A DNA stretch of 64,000 bases from an uncultured Collinsella sp. (GTDB taxonomy: Bacteria; Actinomycetota; Coriobacteriia; Coriobacteriales; Coriobacteriaceae): the NCBI GenBank assembly GCA_934654835.1, contig CAKUGY010000004.1, forward strand, positions 1 through 64,000, read 5' to 3'. Below are positions 51,265-60,034 of this stretch, piece by piece. The stretch's first letter is position 1; every line of letters begins with the position of its first letter. The translations under genes and the position numbers were made by a program. The notes beneath the pieces are model-generated. The model had not been told where the DNA came from and ran no database searches. It saw nothing but the letters and a program-made list of their open reading frames with translations.

Positions 51265-51303
51265 AAAGGCAAAGGCGCCGGAGCCGACCACGGCCCCGGC
51301 GCC
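51265..51303 (-). terminator. terminator of the XRE-DUF4097 operon
   Basis: GGCGCCGGAGCCG and CGGCCCCGGCGCC form a 13-base stem with one mismatch and a 4-nt loop. On the minus strand it is followed by TTTGCCTTT. Confidence 0.75.
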
Positions 51304-51350
51304 TCCATCAAAGAGCACGGCTATATTTATCGGCCTTCGATAACCGTCCG

Positions 51351-52250
51351 TCACGCCGGATCAAACGACATATCGCCCGACCCGATCTCAAAACGATACG
51401 TGGCGGACTTATCACCGTTGTCGAACTCATGATTCCAAACCGTCTCGCCATCGTAGCCAAGCGGAAGGAAATCGCTCTCAAAATCGCCGCTGCCCACGGT
51501 GAGGCTCGCTTTAAATCCCGTAGAATTCGGAACCGTCATCTCCACATCGCCCGAGCCCACGGTAACATCCATCGAATTCGCGGGAGCCTGATACAGCTCA
51601 AACGTTGCATCGCCCGAGCCAATCTCGGCATTCAGGGCGTCAGTTACGGTGCCCGTAAACTCAACGTCGCCCGAATCCAGCGTTAGATTCAGGTCATGGC
51701 ATGCAATGCCCGTGACCGTCAGGTCGCCCGACCCCACGTTGGCGGTAATGCCTACCAGATTGTCCGCAACCTCACGCGGCAACTCAATGGTGACCGTACG
51801 GTCGATTGCGCGTTCGTCATCGCAATCGAATTGCCTGATCTTAAGCGTAGAGCCCTTCACCTCAGCCAAGTTCCGAGTCGCCGCATCAAAGGCAGCGATT
51901 CCTTTTGCAACTCGACCGTTTTCGATAACACGCACCTGCCCGCCGGAAACGTGCTTGACCTCGACCGTGCCCGACGTCACATCCAAGTCAAGCGATGTGA
52001 ATGAGTCAGCATCAAAGGTCACGCTCGAAAGCTTCTGAGGCCGGACGGAAAAGTTACTGTCATCCAAGGAGTCGTCCTCGTCAACCTCATCATCCAGACC
52101 AGACAAGCGGGATGTAAGATCGCTAAGGCTCCACGGGCCATCAAAATGAATCAAAGTCCGCGAAGTGCCAAAAACAAGCCCGACAATCAGTACAAACGCC
52201 CCGATGCCAACACCCAGGCGCACCTTGGATTCATGCGAGAGCTTCATCAT
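51351..52250 (-). CDS. DUF4097-type putative adhesin/envelope protein
   Basis: The 299-residue protein has an N-terminal membrane helix (VRLGVGIGAFVLIVGLVFG) and an acidic linker. The beta-helical DUF4097 domain follows, with repeated turns ending in GSGD (NVGSGDLTV, EIGSGDATF, TVGSGDVEM, TVGSGDFES, EIGSGDMSF). Such proteins are often paired with regulators and stress-sensing membrane proteins, but a defined activity is lacking. Its ATG overlaps the stop of the XRE regulator gene by 4 bases, so the pair is co-translated. Confidence 0.85.
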   Translation of the reverse strand: MMKLSHESKVRLGVGIGAFVLIVGLVFGTSRTLIHFDGPWSLSDLTSRLSGLDDEVDEDDSLDDSNFSVRPQKLSSVTFDADSFTSLDLDVTSGTVEVKHVSGGQVRVIENGRVAKGIAAFDAATRNLAEVKGSTLKIRQFDCDDERAIDRTVTIELPREVADNLVGITANVGSGDLTVTGIACHDLNLTLDSGDVEFTGTVTDALNAEIGSGDATFELYQAPANSMDVTVGSGDVEMTVPNSTGFKASLTVGSGDFESDFLPLGYDGETVWNHEFDNGDKSATYRFEIGSGDMSFDPA

Positions 52251-52969
52251 TCATCACCTTCTTCGGCAATCGACTCAGCAGTAGTCGCAGCAGCCGCGTC
52301 GGCATCAACCGCAGCGGAAACGTCCTGCACCTGGGTCCTACCTGCCACCGGTGCCGGACCAACCTGGATATCCCCGCGCGCCCAATCGCCATCGAGCGCA
52401 CGCGCCACCCAGTGATAGATGGGAATCGTAAAGAAGATCAGTGCGGGAAAGGGGCTGGCACCAACCAGGAACATCAGCAAAAAGAACAGCAGCCAGCACA
52501 CGGCCCAATACGGGAACGACTGGAACGGGCCCTTCACCGGAGTCGAACCAACTGCGCCGCCACTCGTCGCCTGCGCCGTAGCGGCATTGGCGGCCTGCGC
52601 ACTCCAGCTTGCCGCTTGCGCCGCCTTGGCCGCAGCATCACTCGCCTGCGTTGCCGCCTCGGTAGCGCGCGCCGCCGCCTCATGGGTGCGAGCACGCTCT
52701 GCCGCCTCGGCCTCGCGCTGACGAGCGCGGTCCTCGTTCTCAAACTCGATATCGTCCTCGATCTCGTCACTCGGATTGAGGAGCTCGTCCAAACTCACGC
52801 CGTAGAGTTTAGCGAGCAAGATCAGGTTCTCGGTATCGGGCGAGCTCTCCGCGCGCTCCCATTTACTGACCGCCTGGCGCGACAGCCCCAGCTTTCGCGC
52901 GAGCCCTTCTTGGCTAAAACCCTTGCTGCGACGAAGGTCGGCGAGCCGCTGCGCAGTTTCTACATTCAT
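52247..52969 (-). CDS. membrane-anchored XRE-family regulator
   Basis: The 240-residue protein starts with an XRE helix-turn-helix (residues about 5-60: LADLRRSKGFSQEGLARKLG, SRQAVSKWERAESSPDTENL). An acidic and then Ala/Arg-rich helical linker (about 70-140) leads to two membrane helices (PYWAVCWLLFFLLMFLVGA, PALIFFTIPIYHW). A DNA-binding domain tethered to the membrane suggests direct envelope-to-DNA signalling. AGGAGG lies just before the ATG at 52969. It is coupled to the DUF4097 gene and probably controls it. Confidence 0.85.
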   Translation of the reverse strand: MNVETAQRLADLRRSKGFSQEGLARKLGLSRQAVSKWERAESSPDTENLILLAKLYGVSLDELLNPSDEIEDDIEFENEDRARQREAEAAERARTHEAAARATEAATQASDAAAKAAQAASWSAQAANAATAQATSGGAVGSTPVKGPFQSFPYWAVCWLLFFLLMFLVGASPFPALIFFTIPIYHWVARALDGDWARGDIQVGPAPVAGRTQVQDVSAAVDADAAAATTAESIAEEGDE

Positions 52970-53236
52970 GGTTCCTCCTATGTGATGCCAGCCGTGCCGC
53001 TGGACCGTTTTTCTTCTTAAGGCGCCTTGCACAGTTAAAAATCTATCCGCCACCGCCAAAAGCATGCCACCTATTCTAGTGAGATTTTTGACAACCGGCG
53101 GTTGCGGGTGCATATGAGCTGCGGAAATGTGTCCAAACAAAGCAATGACCCGTAGCTTGGTTGTCCCCGTTGCGGCGTAAACGGTAGTATGGTCGTACTG
53201 TTTATTCCGCACCGCCAACGGAGGGAGTTCCGCGCC

Positions 53237-54109
53237 GTGAACCGCGATTTCGCCTCATCGCTCATCCAGCTCAACAATACGTTCTATCGCGAGCACTCCG
53301 CCTCCTTTTCCGATACGCGCCAGGCCCCGTGGCCCGGCTGGGTGCGCACCATGGACATTGCGCTCGAACAGCTCGACGTCGCCACGATCGAGCATCCCGT
53401 CCGCGTCTTCGATCTTGCCTGCGGCAATATGCGATTCGAAAACTTTGCCGCCGGCGGCGCACTCGCCGCCAAGGGCGTCAACGGCGCAAACCCCTCGGCA
53501 GATGCCAGTTGCCCGTTTGAGTTCTATGGTGTCGACTCGTGTCAAGATTTGGCTATCGATGCACATGGCCACGCCCTGCGCATTCCCAACCTGCGCTTCC
53601 AGGAACTCGATGTGCTCGACGCCCTCATGAAGCTCAACCCCGCCGAGACACCCGACGTGCTTTTCGACGCCCCGCTCGCCGACATCTCGGTCTGCTTTGG
53701 ATTTATGCACCACGTGCCGTCGTGCGAGTACCGCGTACGCGTGCTCGACGCCCTGGTGCGCCAGACGCGCCCAGGCGGCATCATCGCCATCAGCTTTTGG
53801 GAGTTTATGAACGACGAGCGCATGGCGCGCAAGGCCGTTCGCGCCGAGGCCCGTGCCGAGCTCACCCCGCCGTTTGAGGGTTACGATTCCGCGCAGTTTG
53901 AAGCCGGCGACCACCTCATCGGCTGGCAAAACGACCGCCACGCCTACCGCTATTGCCATCACTTTGACGATCAGCAGATCACCGACCTGGTGCGCGGCGT
54001 GCGTACGTTCTACAAGAGTGGCGAGGTCCCCGTGCGCGAGCTTGAGCGCTTCCATGCCGACGGTCGCAGCGGCGAGCTCAACCGCTATGTGATTCTCAAG
54101 CGCCTGTAG
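53237..54109 (+). CDS. class I SAM-dependent methyltransferase
   Basis: The 290-residue protein carries the SAM-binding motif FDLACGNMRFENF (residue about 58), an acidic loop in YGVDSCQDLAIDA, SVCFGFMHHVPS and RPGGIIAISFWEF, all typical of class I methyltransferases. Substrate unknown. I start at GTG 53237 with GGAGGGAG about 10 bases upstream; earlier in-frame codons have no site. It lies 117 bases before trmB on the same strand, and the two may share a promoter. Confidence 0.82.
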   Translation: MNRDFASSLIQLNNTFYREHSASFSDTRQAPWPGWVRTMDIALEQLDVATIEHPVRVFDLACGNMRFENFAAGGALAAKGVNGANPSADASCPFEFYGVDSCQDLAIDAHGHALRIPNLRFQELDVLDALMKLNPAETPDVLFDAPLADISVCFGFMHHVPSCEYRVRVLDALVRQTRPGGIIAISFWEFMNDERMARKAVRAEARAELTPPFEGYDSAQFEAGDHLIGWQNDRHAYRYCHHFDDQQITDLVRGVRTFYKSGEVPVRELERFHADGRSGELNRYVILKRL

Positions 54110-54226
54110 GCATCGGCGACTCGCCGCCGAGCCGCGCCGCATATTTTGGGCACATCGCGCCCGCCCCTTCCAACCCATCGCCGGAACGTGCAGCTATGCG
54201 TTCCACACTTATGACCAAGGAGCCTC

Positions 54227-55066
54227 ATGGGAGCCGTCCACGTTCGCACGCCTAAGAACTTTGTGCTCGAAGAGCGCCTGGAGCGCTACGCCGATGCGAT
54301 CGAGACGAACCCCGAGGCCTATGCCGGAGATTGGCGCAAGGCCTGTGCGCCGACTGGCGGCAAACCCTTCGCCCGCCTTCATCTCGATCTGGGCTGCGGC
54401 AAAGGAACTTACCTGGTTGAGCGTGCTCACCGTGAACCCGATACCCTCTTTATCGGCATGGACCAGGAGCCCATCTGCATTGCCTATGCCGCACAAAAGA
54501 TCTGCGAACAGGAGCTGCCCAACGCGCTCGTGATACCCCGAGGCGCCGCATCGCTGCCGCGGCTGTTCGCCGCAGGCGAGCTCGATGCCATCACTATCAA
54601 CTTTCCCACGCCGCAGCCCAAGGCCAAATACGCCAAAAAACGCCTCGTCCATGTCGACCATCTAATGCTCTATCGCCCGCTCTTTTCAGTCGGCGCCACC
54701 GTCACGCTGCGCACCGACAGCAAGCCGCTGCGCGACTACGCCTTGGGGCAGTTTGCCGCGGCCGGCTACGACACGCTTTGGGTAAGCGACGACGTCCGCC
54801 GCGACCATCCCGAGCATCCCGAGACCGAATACGAATGCCGCACGCGCGAGATGGGTGCCGTCGTCTATGGCATTTGCGCCACACCCGGCGCGCAGCCCAG
54901 CGATGAACAGCTCGCGGCGGGCCGCGCGCAGGAGCAAAGCCTTGCCTGCTACCTGCCCGAAAACCTCGATGAGCTCACCTATGTACCTCTGGGTATGGAA
55001 GAGGCCGTCGAGAACTTTAGAAACCGCGCCCGCAAGGGCAAAAAGCGCCTTCCGCAGGAGTCATAG
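54227..55066 (+). CDS. trmB: TrmB-like tRNA (guanine-N7)-methyltransferase, divergent
   Basis: The 279-residue protein has the TrmB layout: a SAM motif LDLGCGKGTYLVERA (residue about 54), FIGMDQEPICIAYAAQK, then FPTPQPKAKYAKKRLVH, and a C-terminal TEYE segment. TrmB makes m7G46 in tRNA. Here the normally invariant FPDPWPK-x-R-H pattern is changed (Asp to Thr, Trp to Gln, His to Tyr), so the activity or target may differ. It is longer than E. coli TrmB by about 40 residues, mostly a C-terminal tail ending in GKKRLPQES. Confidence 0.75.
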   Translation: MGAVHVRTPKNFVLEERLERYADAIETNPEAYAGDWRKACAPTGGKPFARLHLDLGCGKGTYLVERAHREPDTLFIGMDQEPICIAYAAQKICEQELPNALVIPRGAASLPRLFAAGELDAITINFPTPQPKAKYAKKRLVHVDHLMLYRPLFSVGATVTLRTDSKPLRDYALGQFAAAGYDTLWVSDDVRRDHPEHPETEYECRTREMGAVVYGICATPGAQPSDEQLAAGRAQEQSLACYLPENLDELTYVPLGMEEAVENFRNRARKGKKRLPQES

Positions 55067-55132
55067 GGGCTTTTGGCGGTCGCTACGCCGGCAACCAAGC
55101 GGCAAATAGGCGCCGACGGACGGTCCTCAAAT

Positions 55133-55255
55133 CTAAGTGAGTAGACTTTTTTGCAATAGCCAACCACAACCCGCATAGCGAAAAATAAAACCGCAGGTAG
55201 AGCCCTTGCGCAAAAGCCATGTGCTCACGATATTGCAAAAAGTCTACTCACTTAG
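55133..55255. repeat. MITE-like element with 26-bp terminal inverted repeats
   Basis: The ends, CTAAGTGAGTAGACTTTTTT... (55133-55158) and its inverse (55231-55255), match over 25 positions with a one-base length difference in the T-run. The 72-bp interior has no gene. The rest of this 311-base gap (55067-55377) shows no other feature. The 123-bp element is free of a transposase and resembles a miniature inverted-repeat element or a large stem-loop. Confidence 0.75.
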
Positions 55256-55377
55256 CTGGCAGCTGCGCCAAAGGGCTGGGCAGAACGCCCATTTCCTGCA
55301 TTTTCTCGCGTGCTGGCGCCCCGCGCCGCCGCTACGCCATAATGGATGGCGGACAAACGCGAGAGAAAGCAAACCAC

Positions 55378-58059
55378 ATGGCACAGACCACGACAGATTC
55401 TTCCGCCAGCACCGTTTCCGGCGCCGGCGCCGCCAGCTCGTTCTCGGGCGGCACGGGAACCGAAGCCGAGTTCGGCTCGCTCGGGGCGCTCTCCCCTACC
55501 TGGTGGGAGCCCGAGGACGGCAGCGAGCCCGAACCATGGCTCACGCCCGATCAGGCCTTCGAACGCTTCTTTGAATGGACGAGCGACCGAGGCATTGAGC
55601 TGTGGGATCACCAAGAAGAGGCCCTCATGGACCTGGCAGCTGGCGATCATGTCATTTTGGGCACGCCGACCGGCTCCGGTAAGTCGCTTGTCGCGCTGGG
55701 CATGCTCTTTATGGGCATGGCGCAAGGCAAGCGCTGCTATTACACCGCCCCCATCAAGGCTCTAGTCAGCGAGAAGTTTTTTGACCTGGTGCAGGTGCTC
55801 GGCCGCGATAACGTCGGTATGATCACCGGCGACACGCATATCAACACCAAGGCGCCCGTCATCTGCTGCACGGCCGAGATCCTTGCCAACGACGCGCTGC
55901 GCGAGGGCGAAGATGCCGATGTGGGTTGCGTCGCCATGGACGAGTTCCACTACTTTGCCGACCCCGACCGCGGCTGGGCATGGCAGGTACCGCTGCTCAC
56001 CCTGCCCCACGCACAATTCATGCTCATGAGCGCCACGCTCGGTGACGTCACCGCAATCGCCGCCTCGCTCGAGGAGCACACCGGCGCCACCTGCGACCTC
56101 GTAGTCGACGCTCCGCGCCCCGTGCCGCTGAGCTACGACTACGTGACAACCTCGCTCGAGGGCACCGTCGAGCTCGCGATGCGCCGCGGCGAGGCTCCGC
56201 TCTACATCGTGCACTTTAGCCAGGACGCCGCACTTGCCACGGCGCAATCGCTCGCCAACTTTGGCATCGCCAGCAAGGAGCAGCGCGAGGCCATCAAGGA
56301 GGCTGCCAAGGGCACGAGTTTCTCCACGGCATTCGGCAAGATTCTCAAGCGCCTGCTCGGCTGCGGCGTCGGCGTGCACCACGCCGGCATGCTGCCGCGC
56401 TATCGCCTATTGGTCGAGCGCTTGGCGCAGCAAGGCCTGCTGCCCGTCATCTGCGGCACTGACACGCTCGGTGTCGGCATCAACGTGCCCATCCACACCG
56501 TGGTGCTCACCGCGCTCACCAAGTTCGACGGTTACAAGATGCGTCGCCTGCGCGCCCGTGAGTTCCACCAGATCGCCGGCCGCGCCGGTCGCTCGGGCTT
56601 TGACACCGAGGGTATGGTCATCGCCGAGGCACCGGAGCACGAGATCGAGAACGCCAAGCTCATGGCCAAGGCAGGCGACGACCCCAAAAAACTCCGCAAG
56701 ATTAAAAAGAAGAAGGCCCCCGAGGGCTTTGTCACCTGGAACAAGCAGACCTTTGAGCGTCTGATCGAGACGCAGCCCGAGACGCTCAAACCGCGCCTGC
56801 GCATTACGCATTCCATGGTGATTAGCGTGGTCGAGCAGGGCGGCGACGCTCGCGCCCGCGTGCACGACCTCATCGAGACGAGTCTGCAAACGCCCGAGGA
56901 AAAGGCGAAGCTCGAGGTTCGCGCCGACGAGATCTTCGCCACGCTCATCGACTCCGGCGTTGTCGTGCGCACCGAGGTACCGCCCGTGCCCGACGCTCCG
57001 GCTGACGCCGCGCCTGACATCGACTACGCACTGACGGTCGACCTGCCCGAGGACTTTGCGCTCGATCAGCCGCTCTCGCCGTTCCTTCTCGCCGCGCTGG
57101 AGCTGCTCGATCCCGAGAGCGAGACCTACACCATGGACCTCATCTCGATGGTTGAGGCCACGCTCGAGGACCCCAAGCAGGTGCTGCGCGCACAGGAACG
57201 CGCCGCGCGCGACCGTGCCATGGCCGAGATGAAGGCCGACGGCGTCGAGTACGAGGAGCGCTTGGAGCGTATCCAGGATGTGACCTACGAAAAGCCGCTC
57301 GAGGACTTGCTCGATGCCGCCTTCGACAAGTACTGCCAGGAAGTGCCCTGGGCCAACGACTACCAGCTCTCACCCAAAAGTGTCCTGCGCGACATGCTGG
57401 AGAGCGCGAGCGACTTTAAGGGCTATATCCAAAAGCTCGGCATCGCCCGCTCCGAGGGTATTCTGCTGCGCTACCTGGCCGAGGCCTACCGCTCGCTCGA
57501 CCGCACCGTACCGATCGAAAAGCGCGACGAGCGCTTGCGCGACATCATCTCGTGGCTGGGCTTCGTGGTGCGCTCGGTGGACTCGAGCCTGGTGGACGAG
57601 TGGGAGAACGCCGGCAACCCGGCCGCCCTCGACGCCGCGCCGCCCCAGGGTATCGACGAGGTTGTAGCAGACCGCCGCGGCTGCACCCTGCTGGTACGCA
57701 ACGCGCTCTTCCGCCGCGTGACTCTTACGGCCCGCGGGCACGTCCGCGACTTGGGCGAGCTTGACGAGGACTGGGGCATGAGCGAGGTTCGCTGGCAAAA
57801 GGCACTCGACGCCTATCACGAGCAGCACGAAGAGATCCTTACCGACGGCGATGCCCGCAGCTCTGCCATGTTCACCATCGACGAGAGCGACGAGAAGACC
57901 GGCCACGTGTGGCACGTGCACCAAATCTTTGCCGACGAGGACGGCGACCACGACTTTGGCATCATGGGCGATGTCGATCTGGATGCCACCCAAGACGGCG
58001 GCGAGGTCATCTTTAAGAACTACCGCGTCGGCTTTATCGAGGATTTGCTCGAAGACTAG
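55378..58059 (+). CDS. Ski2-like DEAD/DEAH-box helicase
   Basis: The 893-residue helicase has Walker A LGTPTGSGKSLV (residue about 95), TAPIKALVSEKF, the variant Walker B VAMDEFHYFADPDRGWAW, SAT in LMSATLGD, CGTDTLGVGINVP and HQIAGRAGRSGFDTEG. The motif II reads DEFH rather than DEAH/DECH. The C-terminal 400 residues match the long actinobacterial helicases with a DUF3516-type tail. The family unwinds structured RNA or DNA; the role in bacteria is unclear. The first about 45 residues are Ser/Ala/Gly-rich. ATG at 55378 has only a weak GAGAG site. Confidence 0.87.
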   Translation: MAQTTTDSSASTVSGAGAASSFSGGTGTEAEFGSLGALSPTWWEPEDGSEPEPWLTPDQAFERFFEWTSDRGIELWDHQEEALMDLAAGDHVILGTPTGSGKSLVALGMLFMGMAQGKRCYYTAPIKALVSEKFFDLVQVLGRDNVGMITGDTHINTKAPVICCTAEILANDALREGEDADVGCVAMDEFHYFADPDRGWAWQVPLLTLPHAQFMLMSATLGDVTAIAASLEEHTGATCDLVVDAPRPVPLSYDYVTTSLEGTVELAMRRGEAPLYIVHFSQDAALATAQSLANFGIASKEQREAIKEAAKGTSFSTAFGKILKRLLGCGVGVHHAGMLPRYRLLVERLAQQGLLPVICGTDTLGVGINVPIHTVVLTALTKFDGYKMRRLRAREFHQIAGRAGRSGFDTEGMVIAEAPEHEIENAKLMAKAGDDPKKLRKIKKKKAPEGFVTWNKQTFERLIETQPETLKPRLRITHSMVISVVEQGGDARARVHDLIETSLQTPEEKAKLEVRADEIFATLIDSGVVVRTEVPPVPDAPADAAPDIDYALTVDLPEDFALDQPLSPFLLAALELLDPESETYTMDLISMVEATLEDPKQVLRAQERAARDRAMAEMKADGVEYEERLERIQDVTYEKPLEDLLDAAFDKYCQEVPWANDYQLSPKSVLRDMLESASDFKGYIQKLGIARSEGILLRYLAEAYRSLDRTVPIEKRDERLRDIISWLGFVVRSVDSSLVDEWENAGNPAALDAAPPQGIDEVVADRRGCTLLVRNALFRRVTLTARGHVRDLGELDEDWGMSEVRWQKALDAYHEQHEEILTDGDARSSAMFTIDESDEKTGHVWHVHQIFADEDGDHDFGIMGDVDLDATQDGGEVIFKNYRVGFIEDLLED

Positions 58060-58080
58060 CCGAATCAGCCGGGTAAACGA

Positions 58081-58120
58081 AGCGGGGCCGCTGGCAACAT
58101 CGCCAGCGGCCCCGCTTTTT
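58081..58120 (+). terminator. terminator of the Ski2-like helicase gene
   Basis: GCGGGGCCGCTGGC and GCCAGCGGCCCCGC form a perfect 14-bp stem with a 6-nt loop, followed by TTTTT. Confidence 0.95.
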
Positions 58121-58137
58121 GCACTATATGCTATCCC

Positions 58138-59895
58138 CTACTCAGCATCCTCGACCTCATACGAATCGGCCTCGGCGGGCTCATCGCCCGTGCCCGTTGC
58201 CGTCTCGCACGCCTCGTCAAACGCCGCCTTCATGGTCTTGTTGCCCCAAGTGAGCTTGCGGATTGTAAGCTCATCAGCCTTGTTGTGGGCCAGGCGCAGG
58301 TTCTCGGTGCTGCGACGCAGGTCGTCTTTGGTCTTCTCAAGCTGTTTGATGGCAGCATCGATTTCTTTGATCGCCGATTCGAATTGCTTACTCGCCAGGT
58401 TGTAGTTGCGCGAGAACCCATCCTTGAACTTTTCCATCTTGGCTTCGAAGTTCGTGACATCGATATTTTGCTGTTTGTACTCCGCCAGTTCCTGCTTATA
58501 GCGCAGCGAGCCCATAGCGGCGTTGCGCAGCAGTGTGATCATCGGGATGAAGAATTGCGGGCGGATCACATACATCTTCTCGTAGCGATAGCTCACGTCC
58601 ACGATGCCGGCGTTATAGAGCTCGCTCTCGGGCTCGAGCAGGGTGCAGAGCACCGCATACTCGCAGCCTTTCTGGCGGCGATCGTGGTCGAGTTTCTTAA
58701 AGAAGTCCTCGTTCTTGTGCTTGGTCGCGGTTTCGTCATTCTCGTTTTTCATCTCGAACATAATCGAGATGATCTCGTTGCCGCTCGCGTCGCACTCACG
58801 GAAGATGAAGTCACCCTTGGTGCCCTCGGATGCATCGTTATCTTTCTCAAAATACGCGTTGGGAAACGCCGTCATACGCAGGCGATTAAACTCGGTCTCA
58901 CAGTGCTGCTCGAGCGACTCACCCACCATCTTGGTAGACAGGCGAACCTTCATGTCCTTTAGGCGCTCAATCTCTTCGTCCTTATAGCGAATCAGCTCAT
59001 CGCTCGCACGCTTGGCTTGTGCAAGCTCGAGCTCGTGGGCAGCCTTGGCTTGCTCCTCGCGAGAATCGCGCACCGCAAGCTCGCTCGTGAGCTTCGCGCG
59101 CGCCTCATCGCGCTCACGCTCCGCTGCGGCAACCGCCTCCGACAGGTTCATTTTTGCCGTCAGCTCTTGCTCGCGCAGCTGGGCACGCAGACCCTCTGCC
59201 TCCTGCTCGGACTGAGCCTTTGCGGCGGAGAACTTCTCCTGTACTTTCGCCTGATAGTCGGCAAGCGTGCGCTCGGCTTCGCTGTGAGCAGCAGCGAGCT
59301 CGCGCTGCGACTCGGCGGCCGCAGCGGCGAGCGCCATCTCCTGGGCCTTGTCTGCCGCGGAGAGCTTCGCCTGCAGCTCGGCAATCTGGGCGTCGCGGGC
59401 GGACAGATCGTTCTGAGCAGCATTGCGCACCGCGGCCTCGGCGAGCTTGGCCTCGTCATCCTTGCGACCCAACTGCGCACGTAAGCTATCAATCTCGCGC
59501 TGGAGCTCAGCATTCTCCTTTTGAGCATCGGCACGGGCCTCAACAGCCGCACGCTGGCTTGCGCTCTCGCGCTCTGCGGCAGCGCCCTCGAGCTTGGCGC
59601 GCAGCTCGGCAAGCTCGGCGTCGCGCTTGGCAACTTCCTGCGCCAGCTCCTGAGCCGCGATGTTCTTCTGTTCAGCGAGTTGAGCGTCGCGCTGAGACTC
59701 CGCCTCCTGCAGAGCGGCCGTCGAACGAGAGCGCTCAAGCTCCAATGCCTGCTCACCCTCGCGCTGGGCGGCCTTCACACGTTCGTCCAGGTCGCGCGAG
59801 AACTCGGCATCGCGCACCTGTTTGACGATGTCCGCATAGCCGGACGCATCGACCTTAAAGACTTCGCCGCAATGCGGGCACTTGATCTCGTTCAT
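58138..59895 (-). CDS. DUF2130 coiled-coil protein with nuclease-like domain
   Basis: The 585-residue protein begins with a half zinc ribbon (KCPHCGEVF), followed by about 300 residues of alanine/glutamate-rich coiled coil (residues 30-320). The C-terminal DUF2130 domain contains STKMVGESLEQHCE, then an Asp in GTKGDFIFRE and a downstream ExK in IMFEMKNEND, matching the spacing of a PD-(D/E)xK nuclease core. A later stretch is KKLDHDRRQKGCEYAVLCT. No function is established; the nuclease reading is inference. GAGGAG precedes the ATG. It converges with the helicase gene. Confidence 0.88.
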   Translation of the reverse strand: MNEIKCPHCGEVFKVDASGYADIVKQVRDAEFSRDLDERVKAAQREGEQALELERSRSTAALQEAESQRDAQLAEQKNIAAQELAQEVAKRDAELAELRAKLEGAAAERESASQRAAVEARADAQKENAELQREIDSLRAQLGRKDDEAKLAEAAVRNAAQNDLSARDAQIAELQAKLSAADKAQEMALAAAAAESQRELAAAHSEAERTLADYQAKVQEKFSAAKAQSEQEAEGLRAQLREQELTAKMNLSEAVAAAERERDEARAKLTSELAVRDSREEQAKAAHELELAQAKRASDELIRYKDEEIERLKDMKVRLSTKMVGESLEQHCETEFNRLRMTAFPNAYFEKDNDASEGTKGDFIFRECDASGNEIISIMFEMKNENDETATKHKNEDFFKKLDHDRRQKGCEYAVLCTLLEPESELYNAGIVDVSYRYEKMYVIRPQFFIPMITLLRNAAMGSLRYKQELAEYKQQNIDVTNFEAKMEKFKDGFSRNYNLASKQFESAIKEIDAAIKQLEKTKDDLRRSTENLRLAHNKADELTIRKLTWGNKTMKAAFDEACETATGTGDEPAEADSYEVEDAE

Positions 59896-59953
59896 AGCAG
59901 CTCCTCGATGGACGCAAATTTCAACCGCCTACACTCTACCGCGCCATGCGGAC

Positions 59954-59986
59954 AAAAAAGACGCCGTCGCCAGAATGGCAACGGCG
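59954..59986 (-). terminator. terminator of the ChbG-like gene
   Basis: On the minus strand CGCCGTTGCC and GGCGACGGCG form a 10-bp stem with a 5-nt loop, followed by TCTTTTTTG. Confidence 0.88.
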
Positions 59987-59990
59987 CCAG

Positions 59991-60027
59991 AACCACCACA
60001 AAGGTGCCTGTCCCCATTGTGGTGGTT
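59991..60027. repeat. 37-bp palindrome with GGGACAGG core, left of chbG
   Basis: Arms AACCACCACAA and TTGTGGTGGTT are perfect inverted copies. The 15-nt loop carries GGTGCCTGTCCCC (minus-strand GGGGACAGGCACC). A related copy in the same orientation lies at 60822-60854, so the two flank one gene. Confidence 0.75.
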
Positions 60028-60034
60028 TTGATCT

